In this document: piece by piece, positions 28,633 through 37,923 of the stretch
Layout: each line of letters opens with the position of its first letter
How positions within the stretch are numbered: position 1 is the first letter of the stretch
NCBI GenBank assembly: GCA_020050845.1
Contig: JAGVJZ010000064.1
Span: forward strand, 1-38,319
Length of the DNA stretch: 38,319 bases
From: Gammaproteobacteria bacterium
Lineage (GTDB): Bacteria; Pseudomonadota; Gammaproteobacteria; UBA6002
Direction of reading: 5' to 3'
Notes under the pieces: generated by a model
Databases searched by the model: none
What the model was told of the DNA's origin: nothing
What the model saw: the letters and a program-made list of their open reading frames with translations, nothing else
Position numbers and translations under genes: made by a program

Positions 28633-29856
28633 TTATTCAACTGTTAAACCACAAGCTAGCCTTGGAACTTTGCCCGAAAAGCCAAGTGTCGTTCTGGTTA
28701 GTGTTTTTTTAAGTCCTGACAGTCTGTCTAATAATATTAAACCAGAACTTCTTGCAAGCATGATCGGCAATAAACTCGTTGAAAAAAGACCAACCAATGA
28801 ATTTGTTAATCCAATGACTTTTCTTTGGTCTACCTGTCTGTGATTGAAGTAATTTCGCAGCACTTGGTGATCCCAAAGGGGTAAGTTATGTTTTTTGGCA
28901 TGTAATAATTCTTCCGCTAAGACTGCAACGTCTCTTAATGCTAAATTTAAGCCTTGCCCCGCCACCGGATGCAGAGTATGAGCGGCATTTCCGACTAATA
29001 CGACTTTAGAGCTGATTTGTTTTTCTGCTGTAATTAATGACAAGGGTAAACTTCCTCGTTCACTGCAGGCCAAAAATCGACCTAAACGATAGCCAAAATG
29101 GTCTTGCAAGGAGTGTAAAAAGATAGGATCACTCATTTCCATGAGTTTCATTGCTTTTTCGGAAGAGACTGTCCAAATCACCGCTGCTTGATTTTTCAGT
29201 AGAGGCAAGATGGCTAAAGGACCTTCGGAGGTAAAACGTTCGTAGGCTGTGTTCTGGTGTGATCTTTTCAATTCAAGATTACAAAAAATGGCAGTTTGTT
29301 GATAATCTTGTTTTTTTACACCTATTTCTTGAAACTTTCTAACAGCAGAATTATGACCATCCGCCGCAATTAGCAAATCACTTCGTAACTTAATCTCTTC
29401 ATTTCCAGATCGAATAGTCACCACAATCTCATCGACGTTTTCTTGATGAGAACAAAATTGCGCAGGTTGCAAAACTGTAATGTTGTGATGTTGGTAGACG
29501 TGCTGCAAGACAATCGAGCCAATTGCGTTCGCAGATAATACATACCCTAGTGCAGGAATATTCTCTTCATGTGCTTCAATTTTAGACGTTCCGTATTGAC
29601 CACGATCTGAAACATGAATCTTATGAATAGGACAAGCATAGTTTTCCAAAAAAGGCCAAAAGCCCAAAGCTTCAAAGATTAAGCGACTGCTATAAGACAG
29701 CACTATGGTTCTTTTATTAGCCCCTAATGAACGAAGCTGAGTCTTTGGTAATGCTTCTACAAGAGCGACTCGCAAATTGGCATTCGCTAAAATAAGAGCC
29801 AAGGTATTTCCAACAATACCTCCACCAATAATTACAACGTCGTATCGATTGCTCAT
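28633..29856 (-). CDS. ubiH: UbiH-family FAD-dependent hydroxylase (2-octaprenyl-6-methoxyphenol hydroxylase-like)
   Basis: 407 aa; YDVVIIGGGIVGNTLALIL, LIAADGHNSAVRK, KVVLVGNAAHTLHPVAGQGLNLALRD; position beside pepP region. Confidence 0.8.
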   Translation of the reverse strand: MSNRYDVVIIGGGIVGNTLALILANANLRVALVEALPKTQLRSLGANKRTIVLSYSSRLIFEALGFWPFLENYACPIHKIHVSDRGQYGTSKIEAHEENIPALGYVLSANAIGSIVLQHVYQHHNITVLQPAQFCSHQENVDEIVVTIRSGNEEIKLRSDLLIAADGHNSAVRKFQEIGVKKQDYQQTAIFCNLELKRSHQNTAYERFTSEGPLAILPLLKNQAAVIWTVSSEKAMKLMEMSDPIFLHSLQDHFGYRLGRFLACSERGSLPLSLITAEKQISSKVVLVGNAAHTLHPVAGQGLNLALRDVAVLAEELLHAKKHNLPLWDHQVLRNYFNHRQVDQRKVIGLTNSLVGLFSTSLLPIMLARSSGLILLDRLSGLKKTLTRTTLGFSGKVPRLACGLTVE

Positions 29857-29955
29857 AGTTAACTCTTCAATATACTCGTAGCGGATTGAGAGAAATTATG
29901 AGTTTAGCATCCAACCATTGCAACTGAATCTTGTCTGTTTCTCGACAAAAAACTA

Positions 29956-30729
29956 TTAATGATGGGCTTGGTTATCCAAATGTTTAACATTTGCAATCTG
30001 CTTACGTGTTTTTAGATCGTGATAAAGGACTAAAACCACGGCAATCATTAATGGATACGTAATAATGTGATAGATGAATTCATAGCCACTTATTACAGCG
30101 ATATTTCTGGTTGGCAATATTAAGATCACTAACGATAAGAGTACCACTGGGATAACAAAGACCATGAATATTAAAAAAGTTCGCCACCAATGACCCCACA
30201 CCAAACGAGCACTATACTCAAAGCTTTTAAGAGCAGGTTTTTGATCAAGAATGACCGCAGGCATGGCAAATGCGATCAGGGTAAAAATAAAGATCAGGAT
30301 ACACAAAGTAATAAGAGCAAAAACGTAAACGATATGTAAACTGGAACCGGCTAATTGCATACCAAATGCAAATAATCCAAGCACCATCATGATCACAATA
30401 TAAAGCAATAATAATGCAAGTAAGGCTAGGTATCGTTCTTTTGCAATCTTTAATGAATCACGCAAGGTAGTAGGACGATTCATCAATAGATTATCTGCAT
30501 GCGCTAAAATCCAAGCATAAAAAAACATCGCAATGACAGCATTTAAAACACTTACCGCCAGACCAACCGTTGGATTTTCAGGCATTAAGATAGAGACGAA
30601 GGCTTGTAACGCCGCGGCGATGACAACCAGACCCAGAATTTGCCAAAAAATATGGCAATAACAGGCGAGTACTTCCTTAACTGTTTCCCAGAAAGAAAGT
30701 GGTCTATTGAATTTTTCGGTCGTTAACAT
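29956..30729 (-). CDS. Multi-pass integral membrane protein of unknown function
   Basis: 257 aa, about 6 hydrophobic segments; no catalytic motif recognised. Confidence 0.75.
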   Translation of the reverse strand: MLTTEKFNRPLSFWETVKEVLACYCHIFWQILGLVVIAAALQAFVSILMPENPTVGLAVSVLNAVIAMFFYAWILAHADNLLMNRPTTLRDSLKIAKERYLALLALLLLYIVIMMVLGLFAFGMQLAGSSLHIVYVFALITLCILIFIFTLIAFAMPAVILDQKPALKSFEYSARLVWGHWWRTFLIFMVFVIPVVLLSLVILILPTRNIAVISGYEFIYHIITYPLMIAVVLVLYHDLKTRKQIANVKHLDNQAHH

Positions 30730-30797
30730 AGCAGATCCTTATTTGCTCTATCTATCTATTTTAATAGTAGCAGAAAAAAAAGATCATACTTTAAGCC

Positions 30798-32108
30798 CTA
30801 AGATGCTTCGCCCATAATACGCTCGATTTCCGCTATTGTTTTTGGAGCATCATGCGACAATACTTCACAGCCGCTAGCTGTGACTAAAACATCATCCTCG
30901 ATACGAATGCCGATATCCCACCATTTTTTATTCAATTCGTTACTACTGGACAGGTATAAACCTGGCTCAACAGTCAGCACCATCCCTTCTTCTAGAGTTC
31001 GCCATTCGTCATTAATTCGATAAGACCCGGCATCATGGACATCTAATCCAAGCCAATGACTAACATTGTGCATATAGTAATCTTGATAAGATTTTTGTTG
31101 GATAACATCTGAAATCGTTCCAGATAAGATTCCTAAGCGAATCAATCCCTTGGCTAAAACATTGACAGCTGCATCTTGTAATAAATTTAAAGGGGTGCCA
31201 GGGCGTATTAGATCGATTACTTTGAGCTGCGCTTCTAAAACCAGGTTATAAATTTCTGCCTGTTCCTTTGAAAATTTACCGTTCACAGGGAAGGTTCGAG
31301 TGATGTCGGATGCATAATTTTCGTACTCGCCTCCGGCATCTATTAATACTAAGTCACCATCCTTAAGCAGCTTTGAGTTGTCGTTATAGTGTAAAATACA
31401 GGCGTTCGGTCCGCCGCCCACAATAGCCGGATAGGCACTAAAACGACAACCTCTCACCATCAACTCATAGTTGACGACAGCTTCTAACTGAAACTCAAAC
31501 ATACCTGATTTACATTTTTGCATTGCTGCCCTATGAGCTTCTGCTGATTTTTGGGCGGCTTCACGCAGTATTGCAATTTCGATCTGGTCTTTAAATAGAC
31601 GCATTTCATTTGATTTAACCTTAAGATCTCCAAGTGCCGCAGGACAAGGATGAGATCTTCTTGCTCTCTTTTGTAACTCATGTGTCCAGTCAAGAATTCG
31701 CTTATCCCAAAGTGGATGACTACCCAGATCGTAAAAAATCTGTTCTCGCCCTGCCAGGAGCTCCAGAATTTTTTCATCAATGCTATAAATATCAAATGCG
31801 GTATCAGCGCCAAATTGGGCAACAGCCCCTTCTTGTCCCACTCGAGTCCCGACCCACCTTTCCATCACGGGGTCTTTCGGGGTATTAAAAATAATGTATT
31901 CACCTCCCTTATCACCCGGGATTAAAACGGCAATTGCCTCAGGCTCGCTATAACCCGTATAATAAAAAAAGTTACTGTTTTGTCTAAAGGGAAAATGAAC
32001 ATCGCCATTACGCAATAACTCGGAAGAACCAAATAGTATTACTGCATCCTTATTCCCAAGTTGTGCCAGTAATTTTTGTCTTCTAATCGCAAAAACTGAC
32101 TTTTCCAT
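30798..32108 (-). CDS. pepP: Xaa-Pro aminopeptidase
   Basis: 436 aa; LVLIDAGGEYENYASDITRTFPVNGKF, HNVSHWLGLDVHDAG, EGMVLTVEPGLYL, GIRIEDDVLVT. Confidence 0.94.
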   Translation of the reverse strand: MEKSVFAIRRQKLLAQLGNKDAVILFGSSELLRNGDVHFPFRQNSNFFYYTGYSEPEAIAVLIPGDKGGEYIIFNTPKDPVMERWVGTRVGQEGAVAQFGADTAFDIYSIDEKILELLAGREQIFYDLGSHPLWDKRILDWTHELQKRARRSHPCPAALGDLKVKSNEMRLFKDQIEIAILREAAQKSAEAHRAAMQKCKSGMFEFQLEAVVNYELMVRGCRFSAYPAIVGGGPNACILHYNDNSKLLKDGDLVLIDAGGEYENYASDITRTFPVNGKFSKEQAEIYNLVLEAQLKVIDLIRPGTPLNLLQDAAVNVLAKGLIRLGILSGTISDVIQQKSYQDYYMHNVSHWLGLDVHDAGSYRINDEWRTLEEGMVLTVEPGLYLSSSNELNKKWWDIGIRIEDDVLVTASGCEVLSHDAPKTIAEIERIMGEAS

Positions 32109-32234
32109 TAAGCAGTTCCCTCACATAAATAAAGAATTTAGACATTTTTTTCTAATTGTTATCATGTACGCATTGACCCCGATTTACAAGATCTCTATAT
32201 TCCAAGATCGTATCTAGATATAGACTCATATAGT

Positions 32235-32438
32235 ATGGATAATATCGACTTAATCAACTTAGAGCTTCAAATTGAATCGCTCCTTCAAACTCATGAAAAA
32301 CTGAAGAGTGAGAACCACTCTCTTCGTCAAAAATTAATCAAAATAACTCAGGAAAGAGCAGAATTATTGGATAAAAACAAAAAAGCAGTTGCTAAAGTCA
32401 AAAAGATAATTTCGCAGCTTAGGAGTGAAATGCAATGA
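32235..32438 (+). CDS. TIGR02449 family small coiled-coil protein (ZapB-like)
   Basis: 67 aa coiled coil LELQIESLLQTHEKLKSENHSLRQKL; ATGA overlap with zapA. Confidence 0.75.
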   Translation: MDNIDLINLELQIESLLQTHEKLKSENHSLRQKLIKITQERAELLDKNKKAVAKVKKIISQLRSEMQ

Positions 32439-32731
32439 ATGAGAAAAATGACGTTGTCAGCATTCGATTATTAGATCGAGAATACCAAATAAAATGTCCC
32501 GCTGAGAAATTAGCTGATTTGCAAGAAGCTGCGACTTATTTAGACTCCAAAATGCGCCAAGCTCAAGAAAATGGCAAAACGCTAGGCATTGACCGGCTTA
32601 TCATGATTGCTGCCTTAAATATCACAAGCGAAATGGTGAGCTTAAAACGCCAAAAAGACTGCTATATAGACAATATGAATCTTCGCATCCAAGAAATTCA
32701 AAATAAAATCGACCAAGCACTGGCAGAATAG
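32435..32731 (+). CDS. zapA: cell division protein ZapA
   Basis: 98 aa; VSIRLLDREYQIKCPAEKLADLQEAATYLDSKMRQ, IAALNITSEMV. Confidence 0.9.
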   Translation: MNEKNDVVSIRLLDREYQIKCPAEKLADLQEAATYLDSKMRQAQENGKTLGIDRLIMIAALNITSEMVSLKRQKDCYIDNMNLRIQEIQNKIDQALAE

Positions 32732-32743
32732 AAAAACATCCAC

Positions 32744-32749
32744 TATAAT
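32744..32749 (+). promoter_or_regulatory. -10 element (TATAAT) of the 6S RNA promoter
   Basis: Perfect TATAAT about 6-8 nt upstream of the inferred 6S 5' end. Confidence 0.6.
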
Positions 32750-32754
32750 TTTTT

Positions 32755-32945
32755 TTACTCTGTGGTATTCGTAACAGAATGTAATTCTTGAACCGATACT
32801 ACATACCAGAGGGTTGGACTGGCATTATGGTGAGCATGTCCATAGCTAAATTAGCTAGTGGAAAGCCTAAAGTAAGGCCTTAACGACCCACTTTTGAACC
32901 CAGGGGTTCAGAAGAGCGGCTGTCGCGATATCACGGAGAACTCTA
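32755..32945 (+). ncRNA. ssrS: 6S RNA
   Basis: Located zapA-ssrS-fau as in other gammaproteobacteria; matches E. coli 6S landmarks: CTCTG..., GAACCGATACTACATACC, GGTGAGCATG, AAGGCCTTAACGACCCAC, TTGAACCCAGGGGTTCA, GCGGCTGTCGCGATATCACGGAG; ends approximate. Confidence 0.92.
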
Positions 32946-32950
32946 CCTTC

Positions 32951-33559
32951 ATGGAACATGTTAAGCAGCTGCGACGAAAAATCCTTACCATCAGAACTGC
33001 TCATCCCCAATCGTACCAAAGTCACGCTAGCAGACAGATCGCTTCTAGTCTTACCAGAGTTCTTGCATTCATTCGTGCCGAGCGGATTGCATTTTATTTT
33101 TCTACGAAGGGAGAGGTTGATCCTAGTTTAATTGTAGAAAAAGCAGTTAGCATGCATAAAGCTTGTTATTTCCCCATATTACATCCACTAAAACATAACA
33201 AACTATGGTTTGGCCGCTACCGTCAAGGTGATCCATTAATAAGAAATCGGTATGGTATCTTCGAGCCTGACTTAGAGGCCGTCGAAAAAATTGACCCTTT
33301 GAGCCTTGATCTGGTTATTACCCCATTAGTCGCTTTTGACTCAAAAGGGAACCGTTTAGGGATGGGAGGGGGTTTTTACGATCGTACTTTTGCCTTCAAA
33401 AAAAATCACTACCGCACTAAGCCTTTTTTACTCGGACTGGCTTATGACTTTCAGGAGGTCGATAATTTGCAGGCAAATAGCTGGGACATTCCCCTCAATG
33501 CGGTCATTACTGAATCTCGGTACCTGCCATTTTACAAATCTCAGACCATTGACCCTTAG
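32951..33559 (+). CDS. fau: 5-formyltetrahydrofolate cyclo-ligase
   Basis: MEHVKQLRRKILTIRTAHP...; LDLVITPLVAFDSKGNRLGMGGGFYDRTF; start moved to 32951 because the longer ORF runs into 6S RNA. Confidence 0.9.
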   Translation: MEHVKQLRRKILTIRTAHPQSYQSHASRQIASSLTRVLAFIRAERIAFYFSTKGEVDPSLIVEKAVSMHKACYFPILHPLKHNKLWFGRYRQGDPLIRNRYGIFEPDLEAVEKIDPLSLDLVITPLVAFDSKGNRLGMGGGFYDRTFAFKKNHYRTKPFLLGLAYDFQEVDNLQANSWDIPLNAVITESRYLPFYKSQTIDP

Positions 33560-33977
33560 TGACTGGCATCACTGAAAGACGATTTCCTGGCTTTAATAAC
33601 ACCATTTCTTTTAGCTTCGTCCTTTCTCTTAATTCTGTAAGAGTGATGATTTCTTTTAAGGGCTCGACAAGTTTGACATCAACTCGAGACCAACGCGGTT
33701 TTTCTGGGGTGCTCTTACTGTCATAGTAGGAGCTGTCTGGATCAAAAGCCGTTGCATCCGGATAAGCTTTTTTGACAACTTCAACAATAGCTACAATGCC
33801 TGGAACTTTACAACTTGAGTGATAGAAGAACGCCAGGTCTCCCTCTGCCATTTCCCTGATAAAGTTACGAGCTTGATAGTTTCTAACACCCTCCCAAGGT
33901 GTAGTTTGTTTAGGTGACTTTTTCAAATGCTCAATCCCGAATGTTTCGGGTTCTGTTTTAAGTAGCCAATAATTCAT
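33507..33977 (-). CDS. EVE domain-containing protein (THYN1-like)
   Basis: 156 aa; MNYWLLKTEPETFGIEHL, WEGVRNYQARNFIREMAEGDLAFFYHSSCKVPGIVAIVEVV. Confidence 0.93.
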   Translation of the reverse strand: MNYWLLKTEPETFGIEHLKKSPKQTTPWEGVRNYQARNFIREMAEGDLAFFYHSSCKVPGIVAIVEVVKKAYPDATAFDPDSSYYDSKSTPEKPRWSRVDVKLVEPLKEIITLTELRERTKLKEMVLLKPGNRLSVMPVTKGQWSEICKMAGTEIQ

Positions 33978-34082
33978 CCATCCTCCAACCTTTTTGACAT
34001 AAACTTTATAGGGCTTCCTTGTATTTCAGCAATTCACCAGTTATCTTTTTCTTATAGGGATAATAATATTAGGAAGAAAATT

Positions 34083-34778
34083 ATGCTGCAGTATACCGTT
34101 TTTATAACAGGAGCAAATAGAGGCTTGGGCTTAGAATTTGTACGTCAATATGCCTCTGATAATTGGCGTGTATTGGCTTCTTGCCGCAGTTTGGTTCACG
34201 CGAAAGAATTGCAGCACCTGGCCCAACATTTTGAAAATGTGACCCTTATACAGTTAGACATTAATAATCAAATTCAGCTTCATCAGCTTGCTGATAAATT
34301 TTCAGATGTGAATATTGATTTACTCATTAACACTGCCGGTATACATCCTGAAGACGAAGATCTTGGAAATATCTCTATTGATACCATGAAACAGGCTTTT
34401 GTGACCAATGCCATTGCACCCTTAAAGCTTTCAGAAACCTTTCTAGATAATGTTTCCAGAAGTCATCTTAAAACAATAGTTTCTATTAGTAATCGCAAAG
34501 GCAGTATTGCTGATAATAATCAAGGCGAAAATTATAGTTTCCGTGTCAGTAAAGCGGCTCTAAATATGGTAATGAAAAATTTAGCGGTGGATTTAAAACC
34601 GAAAAATATCAAAGTTTTTTCCGTTCATCCCGGTTCGCTTAAAATAGAATCTCAAGGTCAAAATAATATTCTTAGTCCTGAACAAAGTGTTTCCAACATA
34701 CGCAGCCTATTGCATCGACTGACCGAACGTGAAACTGGTAACTTCTTTGACTCTCAGGGCGCTAAAGTCGAGTGGTAG
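34083..34778 (+). CDS. Short-chain dehydrogenase/reductase fold protein (C-factor-like), catalytic residues substituted
   Basis: 231 aa; TVFITGANRGLGLEFVRQYA, LLINTAGI, SISNRKGSIADN, FRVSKAALNMVMKNLAVDL, HPG. Confidence 0.88.
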   Translation: MLQYTVFITGANRGLGLEFVRQYASDNWRVLASCRSLVHAKELQHLAQHFENVTLIQLDINNQIQLHQLADKFSDVNIDLLINTAGIHPEDEDLGNISIDTMKQAFVTNAIAPLKLSETFLDNVSRSHLKTIVSISNRKGSIADNNQGENYSFRVSKAALNMVMKNLAVDLKPKNIKVFSVHPGSLKIESQGQNNILSPEQSVSNIRSLLHRLTERETGNFFDSQGAKVEW

Positions 34779-34793
34779 AGCTTAAACTCGAAT

Positions 34794-35978
34794 TTAGCGT
34801 TTAGTGACAAACCATTCCGGCTTGATATGAAATAAGAGTATCTCACAGGGAATAGTGCCATTAAAAACAGCATATTTTTTGTAAGCGCGTAAACCCATTT
34901 TTTTAGCGATTTCCATATTGCCAGTTATCATCCCAGCTTCCCAATTCAAAAAATTTTCTTTGAGGGTATGAGCCAAGATTCGATAGAGAGGCAGTAAATT
35001 TTCTTGCTCTTCAAGTCGTTCACCATAAGGTGGATTGACTACACACAAACCAAATTTTTTCTTAACCTCTCGAGCTGTTAACGCTTTAATGGCAACGGTT
35101 TGGAAATTGATAAAATTGCTAAAGCTAACACGAGCAGCGCAAGCACGTGCTTGAGCAATTGCTGTTTCATCAATGTCAAATCCATGAAAAGTGGACAACA
35201 GTTTTTGTTTGCCCTCTTTTGCTCTCGTTTCAGCTTCTTGATAAAGCTTTTGCCAAGCTTTTGAATCATATTGTTTCCAGCGTTGGAACCCAAAATTCTT
35301 TCGCCATAATCCAGGCGCAATATCAGCGGCTATCATCAAACCTTCTATTAAGAGCGTACCTGTACCACACATAGGATCGACTAAAGAACCGCCTGCCTTT
35401 GCAATTTCAGGCCATTTTGCCCGCACTAGAATCGCAGCTGCTAAATTCTCTTTTAAGGGTGCTGCTGCTCCCTCAACACGATAGCCCCGCTTGTGAAGAC
35501 TTTGTCCAGACAAATCAATTCCGATTGTCACATATCCTCTGCGCATAACGGCATTGATCCGCAAATCAGGATCTCGCTTTTCAATGGAAGGTCGCTGTCC
35601 GGTTTTATTGCGAAACTGATCAACAACAGCGTCTTTAATTTTTTGAGCTGCAAAGTGACTATTAGTAAGCTCTTCGGAAGCTCCAGAAAAATCAACTCGA
35701 AATGTTCCATTAACCGCTAGGTGCTCTGCCCAAAGTACCTTACTTGCACCCTTGTAGAGTTCATCGGCGTTATTAACGGGATAGTGGGCAACTGGCAATA
35801 AGATTCTATTTGCAAAACGCGACCAAAGACAGACTTTATAGCCAAGCTCAATTGGGCCTTTAAAAGTAACACCAGCAACAGTTTGTTTAGTCGTATTTGC
35901 ACCTAAAGCACTTAACTCATCCTCGAGCAAATATTCAAGGCCCTTGGGACACGTAGCAAAAAAAGAAATTTCTTTCAA
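34794..35978 (-). CDS. RlmL-like THUMP-domain class I SAM-dependent RNA methyltransferase (no RlmK half)
   Basis: 394 aa; FFATCPKGLEYLLEDELSALGA, LVDPMCGTGTLLIEGLMIA, VVNPPYGERL. Confidence 0.88.
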   Translation of the reverse strand: MKEISFFATCPKGLEYLLEDELSALGANTTKQTVAGVTFKGPIELGYKVCLWSRFANRILLPVAHYPVNNADELYKGASKVLWAEHLAVNGTFRVDFSGASEELTNSHFAAQKIKDAVVDQFRNKTGQRPSIEKRDPDLRINAVMRRGYVTIGIDLSGQSLHKRGYRVEGAAAPLKENLAAAILVRAKWPEIAKAGGSLVDPMCGTGTLLIEGLMIAADIAPGLWRKNFGFQRWKQYDSKAWQKLYQEAETRAKEGKQKLLSTFHGFDIDETAIAQARACAARVSFSNFINFQTVAIKALTAREVKKKFGLCVVNPPYGERLEEQENLLPLYRILAHTLKENFLNWEAGMITGNMEIAKKMGLRAYKKYAVFNGTIPCEILLFHIKPEWFVTKR

Positions 35979-36505
35979 AATGTTTCCTCTTGTTTTGACT
36001 GCTGCAGCTCCTTTAAATACTGGAAAAGAAGTTTTGCAGCTCCTTTGGGAGTCCCCTGATGACGCTCTTTTTTCGCATTGAGGACCAATTGCCGAAGATG
36101 TTGTCTGTCTGCAGCAGGATAGAGATTAATAAAATCAGTTAATGCACTCTGCTCTTCCGTGATTAAACGTTCCCGCCATGATTCAAGCATGTGAAAGTAG
36201 GCATTTGTCTTTTGATGCTTGTTTTCAATTTTTTGCAGGAAGTCACGAACAGCTTGCGGATCTTCTAGATCGCGCATTAAACGTCCAATATATTGTAGTT
36301 GTCGACGTTTGGCACTATGGCTGGTAATTCTTTTTGACTCGTCAATGGCCTGCGCTAACTGCGCAGGAAGATTTGCTTTTTTTAACTGTTCACGACTAAG
36401 TGCCTGTAAGCGTTCACCCAGTTTTTGTAACTCAGTCATTTCTCTTTTAATTTGAGACTTGCTCTTTTCTAAATCTGATGGCAATAGATCATCAGGGTCA
36501 CTCAT
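35975..36505 (-). CDS. yjgA: ribosome-associated protein YjgA/DarP (DUF615)
   Basis: 176 aa; SKSQIKREMTELQKLGERLQALSREQL, RRQLQYIGRLMRDLEDPQAVRDFL. Confidence 0.9.
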   Translation of the reverse strand: MSDPDDLLPSDLEKSKSQIKREMTELQKLGERLQALSREQLKKANLPAQLAQAIDESKRITSHSAKRRQLQYIGRLMRDLEDPQAVRDFLQKIENKHQKTNAYFHMLESWRERLITEEQSALTDFINLYPAADRQHLRQLVLNAKKERHQGTPKGAAKLLFQYLKELQQSKQEETF

Positions 36506-36619
36506 AAAATACTCGAAATTGTGAATAAAAATTCGGTCGCAGCCAGCGACTGTACCTGCATGGTAATAAATTTTAAATAGACTTACTAGGTTTGTAACGA
36601 CTTCTCAGTAAAAGGGTAA

Positions 36620-36976
36620 CTAGGTTCTTAGTTTGCCAAATCCCAAATAAAGAGCTAACGCACCCATGACCAAGTTAAATAGATTGTCCCCAATGTTAAA
36701 TGGTAACAGGTCTAAATGGCTACCAAACATCAGCCCTAAGAGGGCCATAAATAATAGGACAAATCCCACAACCTTAAAATACATTCTTGAATAATAGGCA
36801 CTGAAAGCCATTAAGAGACCTATTACCCCGATAAAAATGTAAATAAAATTATGAATAGTACCCATTAATAGAAAATTAAAGAGGTGGCCATCAGGCGCTA
36901 ACATTGGCACGAAACCTAATAATCCTATTAGCAGAAATAGAACCCCATAAATGATGGCATATGTTTTGTGACTCAT
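36620..36976 (-). CDS. DUF4383-like small membrane protein
   Basis: MSHKTYAIIYGVLFLLIGLLGFVPML...NLVMGALALYLGF; four hydrophobic helices; start likely 36976 rather than 37018. Confidence 0.75.
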   Translation of the reverse strand: MSHKTYAIIYGVLFLLIGLLGFVPMLAPDGHLFNFLLMGTIHNFIYIFIGVIGLLMAFSAYYSRMYFKVVGFVLLFMALLGLMFGSHLDLLPFNIGDNLFNLVMGALALYLGFGKLRT

Positions 36977-37060
36977 ACGCGTCCCCTTTGTTATTAATAC
37001 TTCTACTAGATATGACAATATAATTATAGGTAATATTGCTTTTTTATTGGATATAGCTTT

Positions 37061-37723
37061 ATGGAAACACCCAATACCTTGTCACCGCTCCACAAAATTC
37101 AGAACCAAATTGAATTGACTGCAAAACTTTATGGGCGACTTCCTAATGAGGTAAAACTATTAGCCGTCACTAAAAATCAGCCGATTGATCGCATAATACC
37201 TTTAGTGAAACAAGGCCAAAGTTTATTTGGAGAGAATCGCACCCAAGAAGCTGAAACTAAATGGCCAGGATTAAAAGATGCATATAACTTTTTTAATTTA
37301 CATTTAATCGGACACTTACAAACAAACAAAGTAAAACAAGCAGTTGCATTATTTGATGCGATTCAAACCTTGGACAGCGTTAAATTAGCGCACAAATTAT
37401 TTATAGAAGAACAACGACAACAAAAAAAATTAGAATATTACATTCAGATCAATATTGGACGAGAGCCACAAAAGAGTGGAGTTCTACCGGAAGATTTTGC
37501 CGATTTTTATAAAACACTTCTTTCTGAAGTAACGCTCAATGTGACGGGATTAATGTGCATCCCACCTCAAGATAAAAACCCTGCTCCCTATTTCGAAGAA
37601 ATGGCCAATATCGCTAAGCGCTCTGGATTAGCCCATCTTAGCATGGGCATGTCTGATGACTACGAAACGGCTATCCAATATGGCGCAACTATGGTTCGTC
37701 TTGGCAGGGCATTATTCTCATAA
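37061..37723 (+). CDS. yggS: YggS/PLPBP-family PLP homeostasis protein
   Basis: 220 aa; VKLLAVTKNQPIDRI, FGENRTQEAETKW, HLIGHLQTNKVKQAV, LSMGMSDDYETAIQYGATMVRLGRALF. Confidence 0.93.
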   Translation: METPNTLSPLHKIQNQIELTAKLYGRLPNEVKLLAVTKNQPIDRIIPLVKQGQSLFGENRTQEAETKWPGLKDAYNFFNLHLIGHLQTNKVKQAVALFDAIQTLDSVKLAHKLFIEEQRQQKKLEYYIQINIGREPQKSGVLPEDFADFYKTLLSEVTLNVTGLMCIPPQDKNPAPYFEEMANIAKRSGLAHLSMGMSDDYETAIQYGATMVRLGRALFS

Positions 37724-37923
37724 CTACTCAGCCGCTAGAGGCGAAGGACGACGAAGCCCAACTACTCTCTCCACGTCTTCCTTGGCCTGCCCGACTTATA
37801 GAATCTTCATCACTAGATGCAGGATCCATCGCTCAAACCCTTTAAAAGCACTTCTTAGCTTTTAACGGGACAGCAATGCGCTTTCGCGGGAGTGACAAAC
37901 ATGGGCGGCAGCAGAAAAAACAC

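Noticed and set aside
27412-29856. Tandem UbiH-like genes as a recent duplication
   Set aside because: The two proteins share only family motifs and differ widely elsewhere, consistent with the ancient ubiH/visC pair.
37656-37865. 69-aa plus-strand ORF after yggS
   Set aside because: Out of frame with the real yggS 3' end and continues into repeat-like intergenic DNA.
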